Part shown: positions 1 to 7,147 of the stretch, one piece after another
Numbering within the stretch: position 1 is the stretch's first letter
How the letters are laid out: every line of letters begins with the position of its first letter
Origin: Tepidimicrobium sp.
GTDB taxonomy: Bacteria > Bacillota > Clostridia > Tissierellales > Tepidimicrobiaceae
NCBI GenBank assembly: GCA_012839395.1
Contig: DUNJ01000037.1
Location: forward strand, 1-7,739
Length of the DNA: 7,739 nt
Direction of reading: 5' to 3'
The notes under the pieces: generated by a model
Told to the model about the DNA's origin: nothing
Seen by the model: only the letters and a program-made list of their open reading frames with translations
Databases searched by the model: none
Translations under genes and position numbers: made by a program

Positions 1-20
1 GAAGAATGTAATTTTATATT

Positions 21-68
21 ATAAATAAATCAAGCTATTCCGATATTGGATTAGCCTGATTTATTTAT
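21..68 (-). terminator. Probable terminator of the miaB-mutS-mutL-miaA-hfq operon
   Basis: Positions 21-41 and 48-68 form a 21-bp inverted repeat around a 6-nt loop (42-47), beginning 38 bp after the hfq stop codon. Two positions are not Watson-Crick pairs. At 33/56 the minus-strand RNA has a U-G wobble, whereas plus-strand RNA would have an A-C mismatch, so the hairpin is slightly better for leftward transcripts. At 38/51 there is an A-A mismatch. The GC-containing core is short (GGCTA and TCC segments), and the outer stem is an A-rich 5' arm facing a U-rich 3' arm (GATTTATTTAT), as in many bidirectional intrinsic terminators. There is no separate long U run beyond the stem. Nothing else is visible in the first 106 bp. 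Confidence 0.6.
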
Positions 69-106
69 GTAGCAAAGTTTACATAACATTTTTAATGTAT
101 ACCAAT

Positions 107-346
107 CTATTCTGCGTCACAGTTTTTATTTATTGAATTTATTGAATTATTAGGTACGATAGTAGATATAGCATGTTTATAGATTAGCTGCTGCTTATTA
201 TCCCCCTCTATCATAATAGTGTAATTGTCAAATCCTTTAACTAGCCCTTTTATTTGATATCCATTTATTAGATATACCGTAATTCCTACATTGTCTTTAC
301 GAGCCCTATTTAAAAATGTATCTTGTAAATTAACTGTTGCCCTCAT
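107..346 (-). CDS. hfq: RNA chaperone Hfq (Sm-like)
   Basis: This 79-residue protein is a full-length Hfq, the hexameric Sm-like ring that binds small RNAs and A-rich mRNA segments. The Sm1 part runs from about residue 7 to 45: NLQD with Q8 in the proximal uridine-binding pocket, a basic rim segment RARKDN (14-19), and FDNY with the aromatic Y42 at the Phe42 position of E. coli. The Sm2 signature YKHAIST is at 56-62, containing the K-H pair that contacts RNA at the proximal face. The overall pattern resembles Bacillus-type Hfq more than the enterobacterial protein. The C-terminal tail (about 66-79) is short and contains a tandem N-S-I repeat. The ATG start at 346 has a strong AAGGAGG site 7 nt upstream. 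It is the last gene of the operon, 13 bp after miaA. Whether it mediates sRNA regulation in this organism cannot be seen from sequence. Confidence 0.97.
   Translation of the reverse strand: MRATVNLQDTFLNRARKDNVGITVYLINGYQIKGLVKGFDNYTIMIEGDNKQQLIYKHAISTIVPNNSINSINKNCDAE
131..148 (-). repeat. 9-bp tandem duplication in the hfq 3' end
   Basis: The unit TATTGAATT occurs twice head to tail (131-139 and 140-148, plus-strand reading). In the hfq frame it gives a repeated N-S-I triplet in the variable C-terminal tail, outside the Sm fold. The unit length is a multiple of three, so the frame is kept. Confidence 0.85.
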
Positions 347-353
347 CTCCTTC

Positions 354-360
354 CCTCCTT
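354..360 (-). promoter_or_regulatory. Strong ribosome-binding site of hfq, overlapping the miaA stop
   Basis: The minus strand reads AAGGAGG here, 7 nt before the hfq ATG at 346. The site overlaps the TAA stop of miaA (362-360), so ribosomes ending on miaA finish on the hfq initiation region. This supports translational coupling and fixes the hfq start. Confidence 0.85.
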
Positions 361-1319
361 TAATGATGAACTAATAGTTTATCCGCACACTTAATAATAT
401 ATTCAACGATGCTATCACTTGAATCAAAGCAATCAACATTGACCCATCTTATTCTATGATCCCTTCTAAACCAAGTCAGCTGCCTTTTTGCATATCTCCT
501 GGTATTTCTTTTGAGGAGTTCAATGGCCTTATTTAACTGTATTTTTCCTTCAAGGTATGGAATTATCTCTTTATATCCTATAGCTTTCATCGATACTAGT
601 TCCCTAGTATATCCCATATCCAATAACTTTTTCACTTCATCTATTAATCCGTTTTCGATCATTTGGTCTACCCTTTTATCTATGCGGGAATATAGCTTAG
701 CCCTATCCATCGTCAAAGCAAACATAGCTAAATTATATTTATCTGTTTCTCTCCTAAAATTTTTATTAAAATATGACATAGGTTTCCCTGTTACATGAAA
801 AATTTCTAGAGCTCTAATCATTCTATGCCTATCATTTGGGTTGATTTTTTTAGCGGATATAGGATCAATATTTTGCAATTTTTTATGCAGATAGCTATTT
901 CCATATAGATCAGCCATACTGTCATATTTTTTTCTCAATTCTTCGTTAGGTTTTACATTAGTAAACCTCAATTCATATACCAAGGAATTTAAATATAATC
1001 CCGTACCCCCTACTAGAATTGGAATATTGCCTCTGTTATTAATATCATCAATATATTTGCTAGCCTCATCTTTATATTGTGCAACGGTAAATTCTTCATC
1101 AGGATAAACTATATCTATTAAATAATGGGGAACCCCTTTCATCTCATCCAAAGTTACCTTAGCTGTGCCAATATCCATATATTTGTATATTTGCATAGAA
1201 TCTGCAGAGATGATCTCGCCATTTAAGCATTTTGCAAGTTCAATAGATATACTGGTCTTACCAACAGCAGTTGGGCCGACCAATGTTAATAGATTTTTTT
1301 TATTTTCCAATACTATCAT
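360..1319 (-). CDS. miaA: tRNA dimethylallyltransferase MiaA
   Basis: MiaA transfers a dimethylallyl (isopentenyl) group from DMAPP to N6 of A37 in tRNAs reading U-starting codons, giving i6A, the substrate of MiaB. From ATG 1319 the protein is 319 residues, normal for the family. Visible motifs are the P-loop GPTAVGKT (15-22), DSMQIY (40-45) with the catalytic-type aspartate, PHYLIDI (64-70), GGTGLY (104-109), RHRMIRALEI (164-173), AIGYKE (246-251), and the basic C-terminal block RRYAKRQLTWF (274-284). The start is uncertain. AAAGG directly abuts the ATG at 1319, too close to serve it. The in-frame TTG at 1310 lies 8 nt after AAAGGA and gives a 316-residue protein whose N terminus (MENKKNLLTLVGP) fits MiaA better. 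The gene follows mutL by 3 bp (12 bp with TTG). An 8-A run lies near its 5' end. Confidence 0.97.
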   Translation of the reverse strand: MIVLENKKNLLTLVGPTAVGKTSISIELAKCLNGEIISADSMQIYKYMDIGTAKVTLDEMKGVPHYLIDIVYPDEEFTVAQYKDEASKYIDDINNRGNIPILVGGTGLYLNSLVYELRFTNVKPNEELRKKYDSMADLYGNSYLHKKLQNIDPISAKKINPNDRHRMIRALEIFHVTGKPMSYFNKNFRRETDKYNLAMFALTMDRAKLYSRIDKRVDQMIENGLIDEVKKLLDMGYTRELVSMKAIGYKEIIPYLEGKIQLNKAIELLKRNTRRYAKRQLTWFRRDHRIRWVNVDCFDSSDSIVEYIIKCADKLLVHH

Positions 1320-1322
1320 CCT

Positions 1323-3098
1323 TTAAGTAATTCTTTTAAATTCCTTATCTATATCTTTTTTTGATATCTCAATAATGACTGGTCTACCATGAGGGCATGT
1401 ATATGGATTTTCCATATCACACAATTGATCAATTAGACATTTAATCTCTACTTCGTTCATCCTATCGCCGCCTTTAATTGCATTAACACATGCGATCTTT
1501 ATTATCTTATCTAGTTTTACTTCATACCCACTTTCTATATCAGAGCCAATTGTATCGAGTATATCTAGGAATAGATTTTTAATTTGAGGGGTACCGAACA
1601 ATATAGGCACTCCCCTTATTATGATGCTATTAGTTCCAAATCTCTCTACAACAAAACCAATCTTTCTGAAAAAATCCATATTCTCTATTACTGTTTGGGT
1701 TTCTGCATTATTTAATTCAATAATTTCAGGTTTTAAGATGTTTTGGATTGCTATATCCTCTTTTAAATATTCTTCTTTAAACCTCTCATACATAATTCTT
1801 TCATGGGCAGCGTGTTGATCAATAATGAAGAGTTTATTGGATTCTAAATCTTCTGCTAATACATAAGTAGAAAAAATGCTTCCTATAATTTTAACATCTT
1901 TTAAAACATCTTTAAGCTTATAGTCCTCTTTTACCTCTTCCTTAGCATAATCTATGATCTCATTTTCCGCAAAATATGAGCTTTTATTGGATATTCCTTT
2001 AGAGTTTGTGGACATATCGGGGATATTTAAAGAATTGCTATCGTATAGTAATGGTAACTCATCCACCACCTTATCATGCCTATGAGTAAAGCTGGGTTTC
2101 GGAATTGATAAATGCTTCTTAATAGTTTCTTCTAATATATGTTCTAATTCTCTATTGATCTGTTGTTGATTCATGAACTTTATTTCTTCTTTAGTTGGAT
2201 GAATATTAACGTCAATAAGTTCAGGTTCTATATTGATAAATAATATAAATACGGGAAATCTATTGATGGGTATTATAGACTTATATCTATCGTTAATTAA
2301 TGAAGCTATATTTTGATTTTTTATATATCTATTATTTACATATAAGTATTGATGGGACCTATTGGATCTATAGAATTTGTTATTAGATATATACCCATGT
2401 ACCTTGAAGTTTGAACCTGTATATCTTAGTTTAATAAGATTCTCATAAAAATCCTTCCCTAATAAGCTATAAATATTGGAAACCAAGCTCTTGTTTTTGG
2501 AGGTTTTGAAAACAATCCTATTATCTCTTATATATTTAAAAGAGATACCTGGATTCCCTAAGGCTAGCCTATACACTATATCACTAACATGATTTGCCTC
2601 AGCGCTATCGCTCATTAAAAAGTTTTCCCTAACGGGAACGTTATAAAACATATCGGTAACTATCATCGTGGTTCCTTTAGGGCAACCTACAGATCCCATC
2701 TTAACTATGTCACCCCCTTCTAAATAGGCATGGGTGCCCACAGGGTTCCCTGCAGTTTTAGTGAGAACCTCAACCTTGGATATAGTAGCTATGCTAGCTA
2801 ATGCTTCACCTCTAAATCCAAATGACATTATCTGATATAGGTCATCTGCATTTGCTAACTTGCTCGTAGAATGACGTTTAAAAGCAATTTTTAGATCCTC
2901 CCTAGCGATTCCATCGCCATCATCTGTAACGCGAATATAGGACTTCCCACCGTCTCTGATCTCTATCGTAATACTAGAAGAAGCCGCATCTAGAGAATTT
3001 TCCACCAACTCCTTAACTATAGATGCTGGTCTTTCAATTACTTCTCCAGCAGCAATCTTTTGTATAGTCAACTCATCCAATATCTTTATTTTACTCAT
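1323..3098 (-). CDS. mutL: DNA mismatch repair protein MutL (endonuclease type)
   Basis: MutL couples mismatch recognition by MutS to strand incision. The 591-residue protein has an N-terminal GHKL ATPase with ELVENSLDA (30-38; E30 and N34), DDGDG (59-63), GFRGEAL (94-100) and the motif IV lysine in HPTK (K303). A low-conservation linker follows at about residues 335-400. The C-terminal domain has DQHAAHERIMYE (427-438), matching the DQHA(X)2E(X)4E metal site of MutH-independent MutL nicking enzymes, with ACVNAIKGG (536-544) and CPHGRP (568-573), which complete that site in the family. QNILKP (452-457) resembles the sliding-clamp binding motif QxLLxP. Start: ATG 3098 gives MSKIKILDEL, matching MutL N termini, with AAGG 6 nt upstream. 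An in-frame ATG at 3116 would add six residues (MRRRCS) and overlap mutS, and its first bases are part of the purine-rich ribosome-binding region, so I rejected it. The gap after mutS is 1 bp. Confidence 0.97.
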   Translation of the reverse strand: MSKIKILDELTIQKIAAGEVIERPASIVKELVENSLDAASSSITIEIRDGGKSYIRVTDDGDGIAREDLKIAFKRHSTSKLANADDLYQIMSFGFRGEALASIATISKVEVLTKTAGNPVGTHAYLEGGDIVKMGSVGCPKGTTMIVTDMFYNVPVRENFLMSDSAEANHVSDIVYRLALGNPGISFKYIRDNRIVFKTSKNKSLVSNIYSLLGKDFYENLIKLRYTGSNFKVHGYISNNKFYRSNRSHQYLYVNNRYIKNQNIASLINDRYKSIIPINRFPVFILFINIEPELIDVNIHPTKEEIKFMNQQQINRELEHILEETIKKHLSIPKPSFTHRHDKVVDELPLLYDSNSLNIPDMSTNSKGISNKSSYFAENEIIDYAKEEVKEDYKLKDVLKDVKIIGSIFSTYVLAEDLESNKLFIIDQHAAHERIMYERFKEEYLKEDIAIQNILKPEIIELNNAETQTVIENMDFFRKIGFVVERFGTNSIIIRGVPILFGTPQIKNLFLDILDTIGSDIESGYEVKLDKIIKIACVNAIKGGDRMNEVEIKCLIDQLCDMENPYTCPHGRPVIIEISKKDIDKEFKRIT

Positions 3099-3099
3099 A

Positions 3100-5718
3100 C
3101 TACACCTTCTCCTCATTTTTCCTAAGCTCTTTAGCCTCTTCAGTAAGATCGTACAATATATTTATAGCATCGATTGGAGTCAAGTTTGTTACATCTAAAT
3201 TCATAATTTTATCAATAAAATAATCCTTTCTGTAGTCGAGGATATCCAATTGCCTTTCTAATTTCGCTGGCTCCTTTATGGCCATTGCAAGATGTTGTTT
3301 TTGATTAATCCGATATAAAATTTCATTAGCCCTATCTATAATTTGCCCATTAATCCCAGCTAGCTTTGCCACTTCAATTCCATAACTATTATTTGTACTT
3401 CCCTCAACGATCTTTCTTAAAAAGATAATTTCATTATCTTTTTCCTCCACCAAAATTGTTAAATTCTTTATATTATGCATTTTATCTTCTAATTCTGTCA
3501 ACTCGTGATAATGAGTTGCAAACATAGTTTTTGCCTGTATATTTTCAGCAATATATTCAATAATGGCCCAAGCAATGCTAAGCCCGTCATATGTGCTAGT
3601 GCCCCTTCCTACTTCATCCAATATAATCAAACTATTATTGGTTGCATGATTGATTATATTGGATACTTCGTTCATTTCTACCATGAAGGTACTTTCTCCT
3701 TGAAATAGATTATCGGCAGCACCTATTCTGGTAAAGATCCTATCCACTATACATACATTTGCCTCCTTGGCCGGCACAAAGGATCCTACTTGCGCAAGTA
3801 GGCATATTATAGCAACCTGTCTCATATAAGTTGATTTGCCAGCCATATTAGGGCCAGTTATTATTTGCAACAGATTGTCTTCTCCACCTATAAAAGTATC
3901 GTTGGGAACAAACATATTGTTTTCTATAGATTGTTCAACCACAGGATGCCTGCCCTCTATAATTTCTATAATTCCTTCAGAATTTAACTTAGGCTTTGTA
4001 TAGTTGTTTTCATAAGCTACTTGACTAAAGGAATTTAGCACATCGATTTTCGCTATTTCTTTACTAACCTCTTGAATCCTATAGGTTTCAGCCTTTATTT
4101 TTCTTCTTATATCCTGAAAAAGATCATATTCAATTTTAATGATTTCATCCTCTGCTCCTAATACCTTGTTCTCTATCTCCTTTAATTTTTCCGTATAATA
4201 TCTTTCTGAATTGGTCAAAGTTTGCCTTCTTATAAAATGATCCGGAACTAAATTTAAATTGGATTTTGTAACTTCGAAAAAGTATCCAAACTGCCTATTG
4301 AATCCGATTTTTAGATTTTTAATTCCAGTTTCCTTTCTTTCCCTGGCTTCTAGCTCAGCTAGCCATTCCTTTCCTTTAATGCTTATTTGTTTAAGCTCGT
4401 CTAGATCCTTGTCATAACCAGGTTTTATCAATCCGCCTTCTCTAACAGATATAGGAGGATCATCAACTATTGCACTATCGATTAGATCGAAAATATCATA
4501 TAGTGGGTCTAATCGATTTGCAAGTTCAATCAATATCTCTATGTTGGATGAATCTAGTATTTTTTTAAGATCGGGAATTGCAGAAATCGATATTTTCAGG
4601 GAATACAGATCTCTGGCATTGCAATTGCCATATGATATTTTCCCAACCAATCTTTCTAGATCATATATCTGTTTTAAACAACCCTTTACTTCATTCATTA
4701 ATATTATATCATCTACAAATGTTTGAATTATGTCTTGACGCCGCTTAATATCGTCTATATTTATCAGGGGTTGTTCTATCCAATTCTTTAACAGTCTTCC
4801 TCCCATAGCTGTTGAAGTTTTATCCAGGATCCAAATTAGTGCTCCTTTCTTCTGTCTGTCGATAATTGTTTCATGTATCTCAAGATTAGCGCGAGTATTG
4901 ATGTCCAATATCATATACTCATTTGATTCATAATACTGAAGTTCATTTATATGTTCTAGGGAGTCTTTTTGTGTATCATATAGATAGTCAATCAATAATC
5001 CTGCGGCTAGGATCGAATAGGCTTTATCCTTTATGCTATCCAACCTTGAATCTTGAAAGTGTTCAATAACTATATTTTTCCGATCAACTTCCGCTATCTT
5101 ACGTTCATCATATACATTTATATAAGGGTCTATTCTCCCTTGAATTATTCTTATAACTTTCTTCTGTTCCATCAATTTATCGTTACAGATTATTTCTGAA
5201 GGAATAACTTTACCCATTTCATCCAATATAAAATTATATGAGGATTCCTTATCTCCCAAATGCTCAGTAGTGTACATTTCACCAGTTGAACTATCTACAT
5301 AGGATAATCCTACAGCTGTATCATCAAAGTATATAGACGCAAGATAATTGTTTGACTTGGCATCCAATACATCTGTATCTGTAATAGTTCCCGGAGTTAT
5401 TGTTCTTACAACATCTCTCTTTACTATCCCTTTGGCCTGAGAAGGATCTTCCAACTGTTCGCAGATGGCAACCTTATATCCCCTCTTAACTAGTTTAGCT
5501 ACATATGCTTCAGATACGTGATGGGGAATTCCACACATAGGCGCTTGCTTATCACCGCAATCCCTTTTCGTTAATGCTATTTCTAATTCTTTAGATGCAA
5601 TAACTGCATCTTCAAAAAACATCTCATAAAAGTCTCCTAATCTAAAGAATAATATAGCATCCTTATGCTTCTCTTTTATTGTCATATACTGCCTCATCAT
5701 TGGTGTTAAATTTTTCAA
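3100..5718 (-). CDS. mutS: DNA mismatch repair protein MutS
   Basis: MutS binds mismatches and small loops as a dimer and recruits MutL with ATP. The 872-residue length is normal for MutS1. The mismatch-binding domain carries GDFYEMF (28-34), with the wedge Phe and Glu of the F-x-E motif at 30 and 32. The connector and core/clamp domains follow (about 120-590). The ATPase domain has Walker A GPNMAGKST (622-630), STFMVEMNE (676-684), Walker B LIILDE (697-702) followed by GRGTST, and the histidine-loop sequence THYHEL (735-740). Near the C terminus QLDIL (823-827) looks like a sliding-clamp binding pentapeptide, and LTPIDAINILYDL (846-858) is the usual dimerisation tail. The predicted start is TTG (5718), because the preceding in-frame codons GTA GTT GTT offer no ATG and the family N terminus (TPMMRQY at 5-11) begins immediately. 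The upstream ribosome-binding site is weak. miaB ends 16 bp before it. Confidence 0.97.
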   Translation of the reverse strand: MKNLTPMMRQYMTIKEKHKDAILFFRLGDFYEMFFEDAVIASKELEIALTKRDCGDKQAPMCGIPHHVSEAYVAKLVKRGYKVAICEQLEDPSQAKGIVKRDVVRTITPGTITDTDVLDAKSNNYLASIYFDDTAVGLSYVDSSTGEMYTTEHLGDKESSYNFILDEMGKVIPSEIICNDKLMEQKKVIRIIQGRIDPYINVYDERKIAEVDRKNIVIEHFQDSRLDSIKDKAYSILAAGLLIDYLYDTQKDSLEHINELQYYESNEYMILDINTRANLEIHETIIDRQKKGALIWILDKTSTAMGGRLLKNWIEQPLINIDDIKRRQDIIQTFVDDIILMNEVKGCLKQIYDLERLVGKISYGNCNARDLYSLKISISAIPDLKKILDSSNIEILIELANRLDPLYDIFDLIDSAIVDDPPISVREGGLIKPGYDKDLDELKQISIKGKEWLAELEARERKETGIKNLKIGFNRQFGYFFEVTKSNLNLVPDHFIRRQTLTNSERYYTEKLKEIENKVLGAEDEIIKIEYDLFQDIRRKIKAETYRIQEVSKEIAKIDVLNSFSQVAYENNYTKPKLNSEGIIEIIEGRHPVVEQSIENNMFVPNDTFIGGEDNLLQIITGPNMAGKSTYMRQVAIICLLAQVGSFVPAKEANVCIVDRIFTRIGAADNLFQGESTFMVEMNEVSNIINHATNNSLIILDEVGRGTSTYDGLSIAWAIIEYIAENIQAKTMFATHYHELTELEDKMHNIKNLTILVEEKDNEIIFLRKIVEGSTNNSYGIEVAKLAGINGQIIDRANEILYRINQKQHLAMAIKEPAKLERQLDILDYRKDYFIDKIMNLDVTNLTPIDAINILYDLTEEAKELRKNEEKV
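3103..3113 (-). promoter_or_regulatory. Ribosome-binding site of mutL inside the mutS 3' end
   Basis: The minus strand reads AGGAGAAGGTG over the last sense codons of mutS, followed by TAG, one T, and the mutL ATG (3098). The AAGG core is 6 nt before the ATG and the AGGAG core 10 nt. The site decides in favour of ATG 3098 over ATG 3116 and points to tight translational coupling of MutS and MutL. Confidence 0.75.
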
Positions 5719-5726
5719 AACTACAA

Positions 5727-5731
5727 CCCCC
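5727..5731 (-). promoter_or_regulatory. Weak ribosome-binding site of mutS (GGGGG)
   Basis: The only purine-rich run ahead of the mutS TTG is GGGGG, 8 nt upstream, in the 16-bp gap after miaB. It would pair only partly with the anti-Shine-Dalgarno sequence. Together with the TTG codon it suggests low initiation, probably helped by ribosomes arriving from miaB. Confidence 0.5.
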
Positions 5732-5734
5732 GTT

Positions 5735-7057
5735 TTAAACCATATGACCGCCTAAGGTAAAGGTCTTAATTTCCGTAATCCTTGTATTGATCAATTTCCC
5801 TATTAAATCTTTATAACCTTCAAAATGAACGAGTTTTCCCGTCCTTGTTCTACCTGTTAACATTTTATCATTATTTTTGCTAACCTCTTCTACCAACACT
5901 TCTACCACTTTGTTTTTATATTTTAAATTCTGTTCATAGAAAATTGGATACAGAGTGTCTAACAATCTTTGAAATCTATCATGCTTTATACTGTCATCGA
6001 CTTGATTATCCATATTGGCTGCAATCGTCCCTTCCCTTACCGAATACAGGAAGGTAAATGCCGAATCATATCTAACCGCCTTAACCAATTCTAGCGTATC
6101 GTTAAAATCATCCTCAGTTTCGCCCGGGAATCCTACTATAATATCGGTGGTTATGGCGATATCTGGTATAGCATTTTTGATTTTCTCTATCAACTTTATA
6201 TAATCCTCCGCAGTATATCTTCTATTCATAGCTTTTAGAATTCTATTGCTCCCTGATTGAACGGGTAGATGTATATGTTCACATACCTTATCTAAATTAG
6301 CCATGGCATAAATCAGTTCATCGGATAAGTCCTTTGGATGTGAAGTCATAAATCTTATTCTTTCAATTCCATCAACTTTGTTTATTTCCGTTAATAGATC
6401 CGCAAATGAATAATTGAGACTCAATGTTTTTCCATAGGAATTTACATTTTGTCCTAGTAAAGTAATTTCCCTATATCCTTCTGCTGCTAAACTTTTTACT
6501 TCCTCCAGAATATTTTCCGGCTTCCTACTTTTTTCCCTACCCCTAGTATATGGAACAATACAATATGTGCAAAAATTATTGCATCCATATATTATATTGA
6601 TAAAAGCTTTAAAGTCATATTTACGGTTAGCATCTACGGCTTCTACAATTTCTCGATTATCTTCCACAATATCTACCACGGTATCCTTGGTTTGTTTATA
6701 TCTATCCATTAGCTGTGGAAGTTTATGAATATTATTAGTTCCAAATATAATGTCTACATGCGGATACTTGGTCAATATTATATTCCTAATCTCTTCCATC
6801 TGCATCATACAACCACAGATTCCAATAATCAAATCTGGATTCTCTTTTTTGATACTTTTTAAAGCGCCTATTTGACCATATACCTTTAGCTCCGCATTCT
6901 CCCTAACTAAACATGTATTATATATAATAAAATCACTTTCTTCTTTATTATCAGTCCATTCATAACCCATATTTTCCAATAGCCAGGATATTTTCTCTGA
7001 ATCGTGCTCATTCATCTGGCAACCATGGGTAACTATGGTGTATTTTTTCTGTCCCAT
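5735..7057 (-). CDS. miaB: tRNA-2-methylthio-N6-dimethylallyladenosine synthase MiaB
   Basis: MiaB is a radical SAM enzyme that converts i6A37 of tRNA into ms2i6A37, after MiaA. The 440-residue protein has the three-part methylthiotransferase layout. The N-terminal UPF0004 domain has cysteines C13 (in HGCQMNEHDS), C49 (NTCLVRENAE) and C83 (CGCMM) for the auxiliary 4Fe-4S cluster. The radical SAM domain has C159, C163 and C166 in CNNFCTYC, followed by VPYTRGREKSR, then LGQNVNSY, HLPVQSGS and TDIIVGFPGETE. A C-terminal TRAM-like RNA-binding domain covers about 370-437. VRENAE and YTRGRE fit MiaB rather than MtaB or RimO. The start is ATG 7057, 6 nt after AGGAGGA. A TTG directly before it (7060) would be only 3 nt from that site and was rejected. 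First gene of the operon, with its own promoter upstream. Confidence 0.96.
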   Translation of the reverse strand: MGQKKYTIVTHGCQMNEHDSEKISWLLENMGYEWTDNKEESDFIIYNTCLVRENAELKVYGQIGALKSIKKENPDLIIGICGCMMQMEEIRNIILTKYPHVDIIFGTNNIHKLPQLMDRYKQTKDTVVDIVEDNREIVEAVDANRKYDFKAFINIIYGCNNFCTYCIVPYTRGREKSRKPENILEEVKSLAAEGYREITLLGQNVNSYGKTLSLNYSFADLLTEINKVDGIERIRFMTSHPKDLSDELIYAMANLDKVCEHIHLPVQSGSNRILKAMNRRYTAEDYIKLIEKIKNAIPDIAITTDIIVGFPGETEDDFNDTLELVKAVRYDSAFTFLYSVREGTIAANMDNQVDDSIKHDRFQRLLDTLYPIFYEQNLKYKNKVVEVLVEEVSKNNDKMLTGRTRTGKLVHFEGYKDLIGKLINTRITEIKTFTLGGHMV

Positions 7058-7063
7058 CAATCG

Positions 7064-7070
7064 TCCTCCT
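7064..7070 (-). promoter_or_regulatory. Ribosome-binding site of miaB
   Basis: AGGAGGA on the minus strand ends 6 nt before the ATG at 7057. This is a near-perfect site at good spacing, and it decides the start between the adjacent TTG (7060) and ATG (7057) in favour of ATG. Confidence 0.85.
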
Positions 7071-7085
7071 AACCTTGATAATTCT

Positions 7086-7113
7086 ATTATAACATTATAA
7101 CAAAAATAGACAA
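7086..7113 (-). promoter_or_regulatory. Promoter of the miaB operon with two tandem extended -10 boxes
   Basis: On the minus strand a perfect TATAAT lies at 7091-7086, preceded by TG and one base (extended -10). A second identical extended -10, TGTTATAAT, lies 8 bp upstream at 7102-7094. For the nearer box a -35-like TTGTCT (7113-7108; 4 of 6 matches to TTGACA) sits 16 bp upstream. The T-rich stretch above it (7 Ts at 7118-7112) is typical of strong promoters in AT-rich Firmicutes. This is vegetative sigma-A type. The predicted leader before the miaB ATG is short, roughly 15-30 nt, with no room for a riboswitch. Confidence 0.75.
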
Positions 7114-7120
7114 AAAAAGA

Positions 7121-7139
7121 ACCTTCTACTTATAAAGGT
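7121..7139 (-). other. Small hairpin before a run of seven Ts
   Basis: ACCTT (7121-7125) and AAGGT (7135-7139) form a 5-bp stem with a 9-nt loop. In minus-strand RNA it is followed by UCUUUUUUU, a terminator-like layout for read-through from the MerR-like gene. The stem is weak, and the T run may simply belong to the miaB promoter. An alternative stem shares the AAGGT arm (CTACTT at 7126-7131 with AAGGTAG at 7135-7141, one base bulged). Confidence 0.35.
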
Positions 7140-7147
7140 AGCGTAAA

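Noticed and set aside
771..787. Possible frame damage or loss of key residues in any of the five operon genes
   Set aside because: All five frames are continuous, of normal family length and keep their catalytic motifs; I found no pseudogene.
511..798. Plus-strand open frames opposite miaA, mutL, mutS, miaB and the MerR-like gene
   Set aside because: They are antisense to well-conserved genes, resemble no known protein and have no convincing ribosome-binding sites.
7058..7060. TTG at 7060 as the miaB start
   Set aside because: It is only 3 nt from the AGGAGGA site, while the next codon, ATG 7057, has 6 nt and fits the family N terminus.
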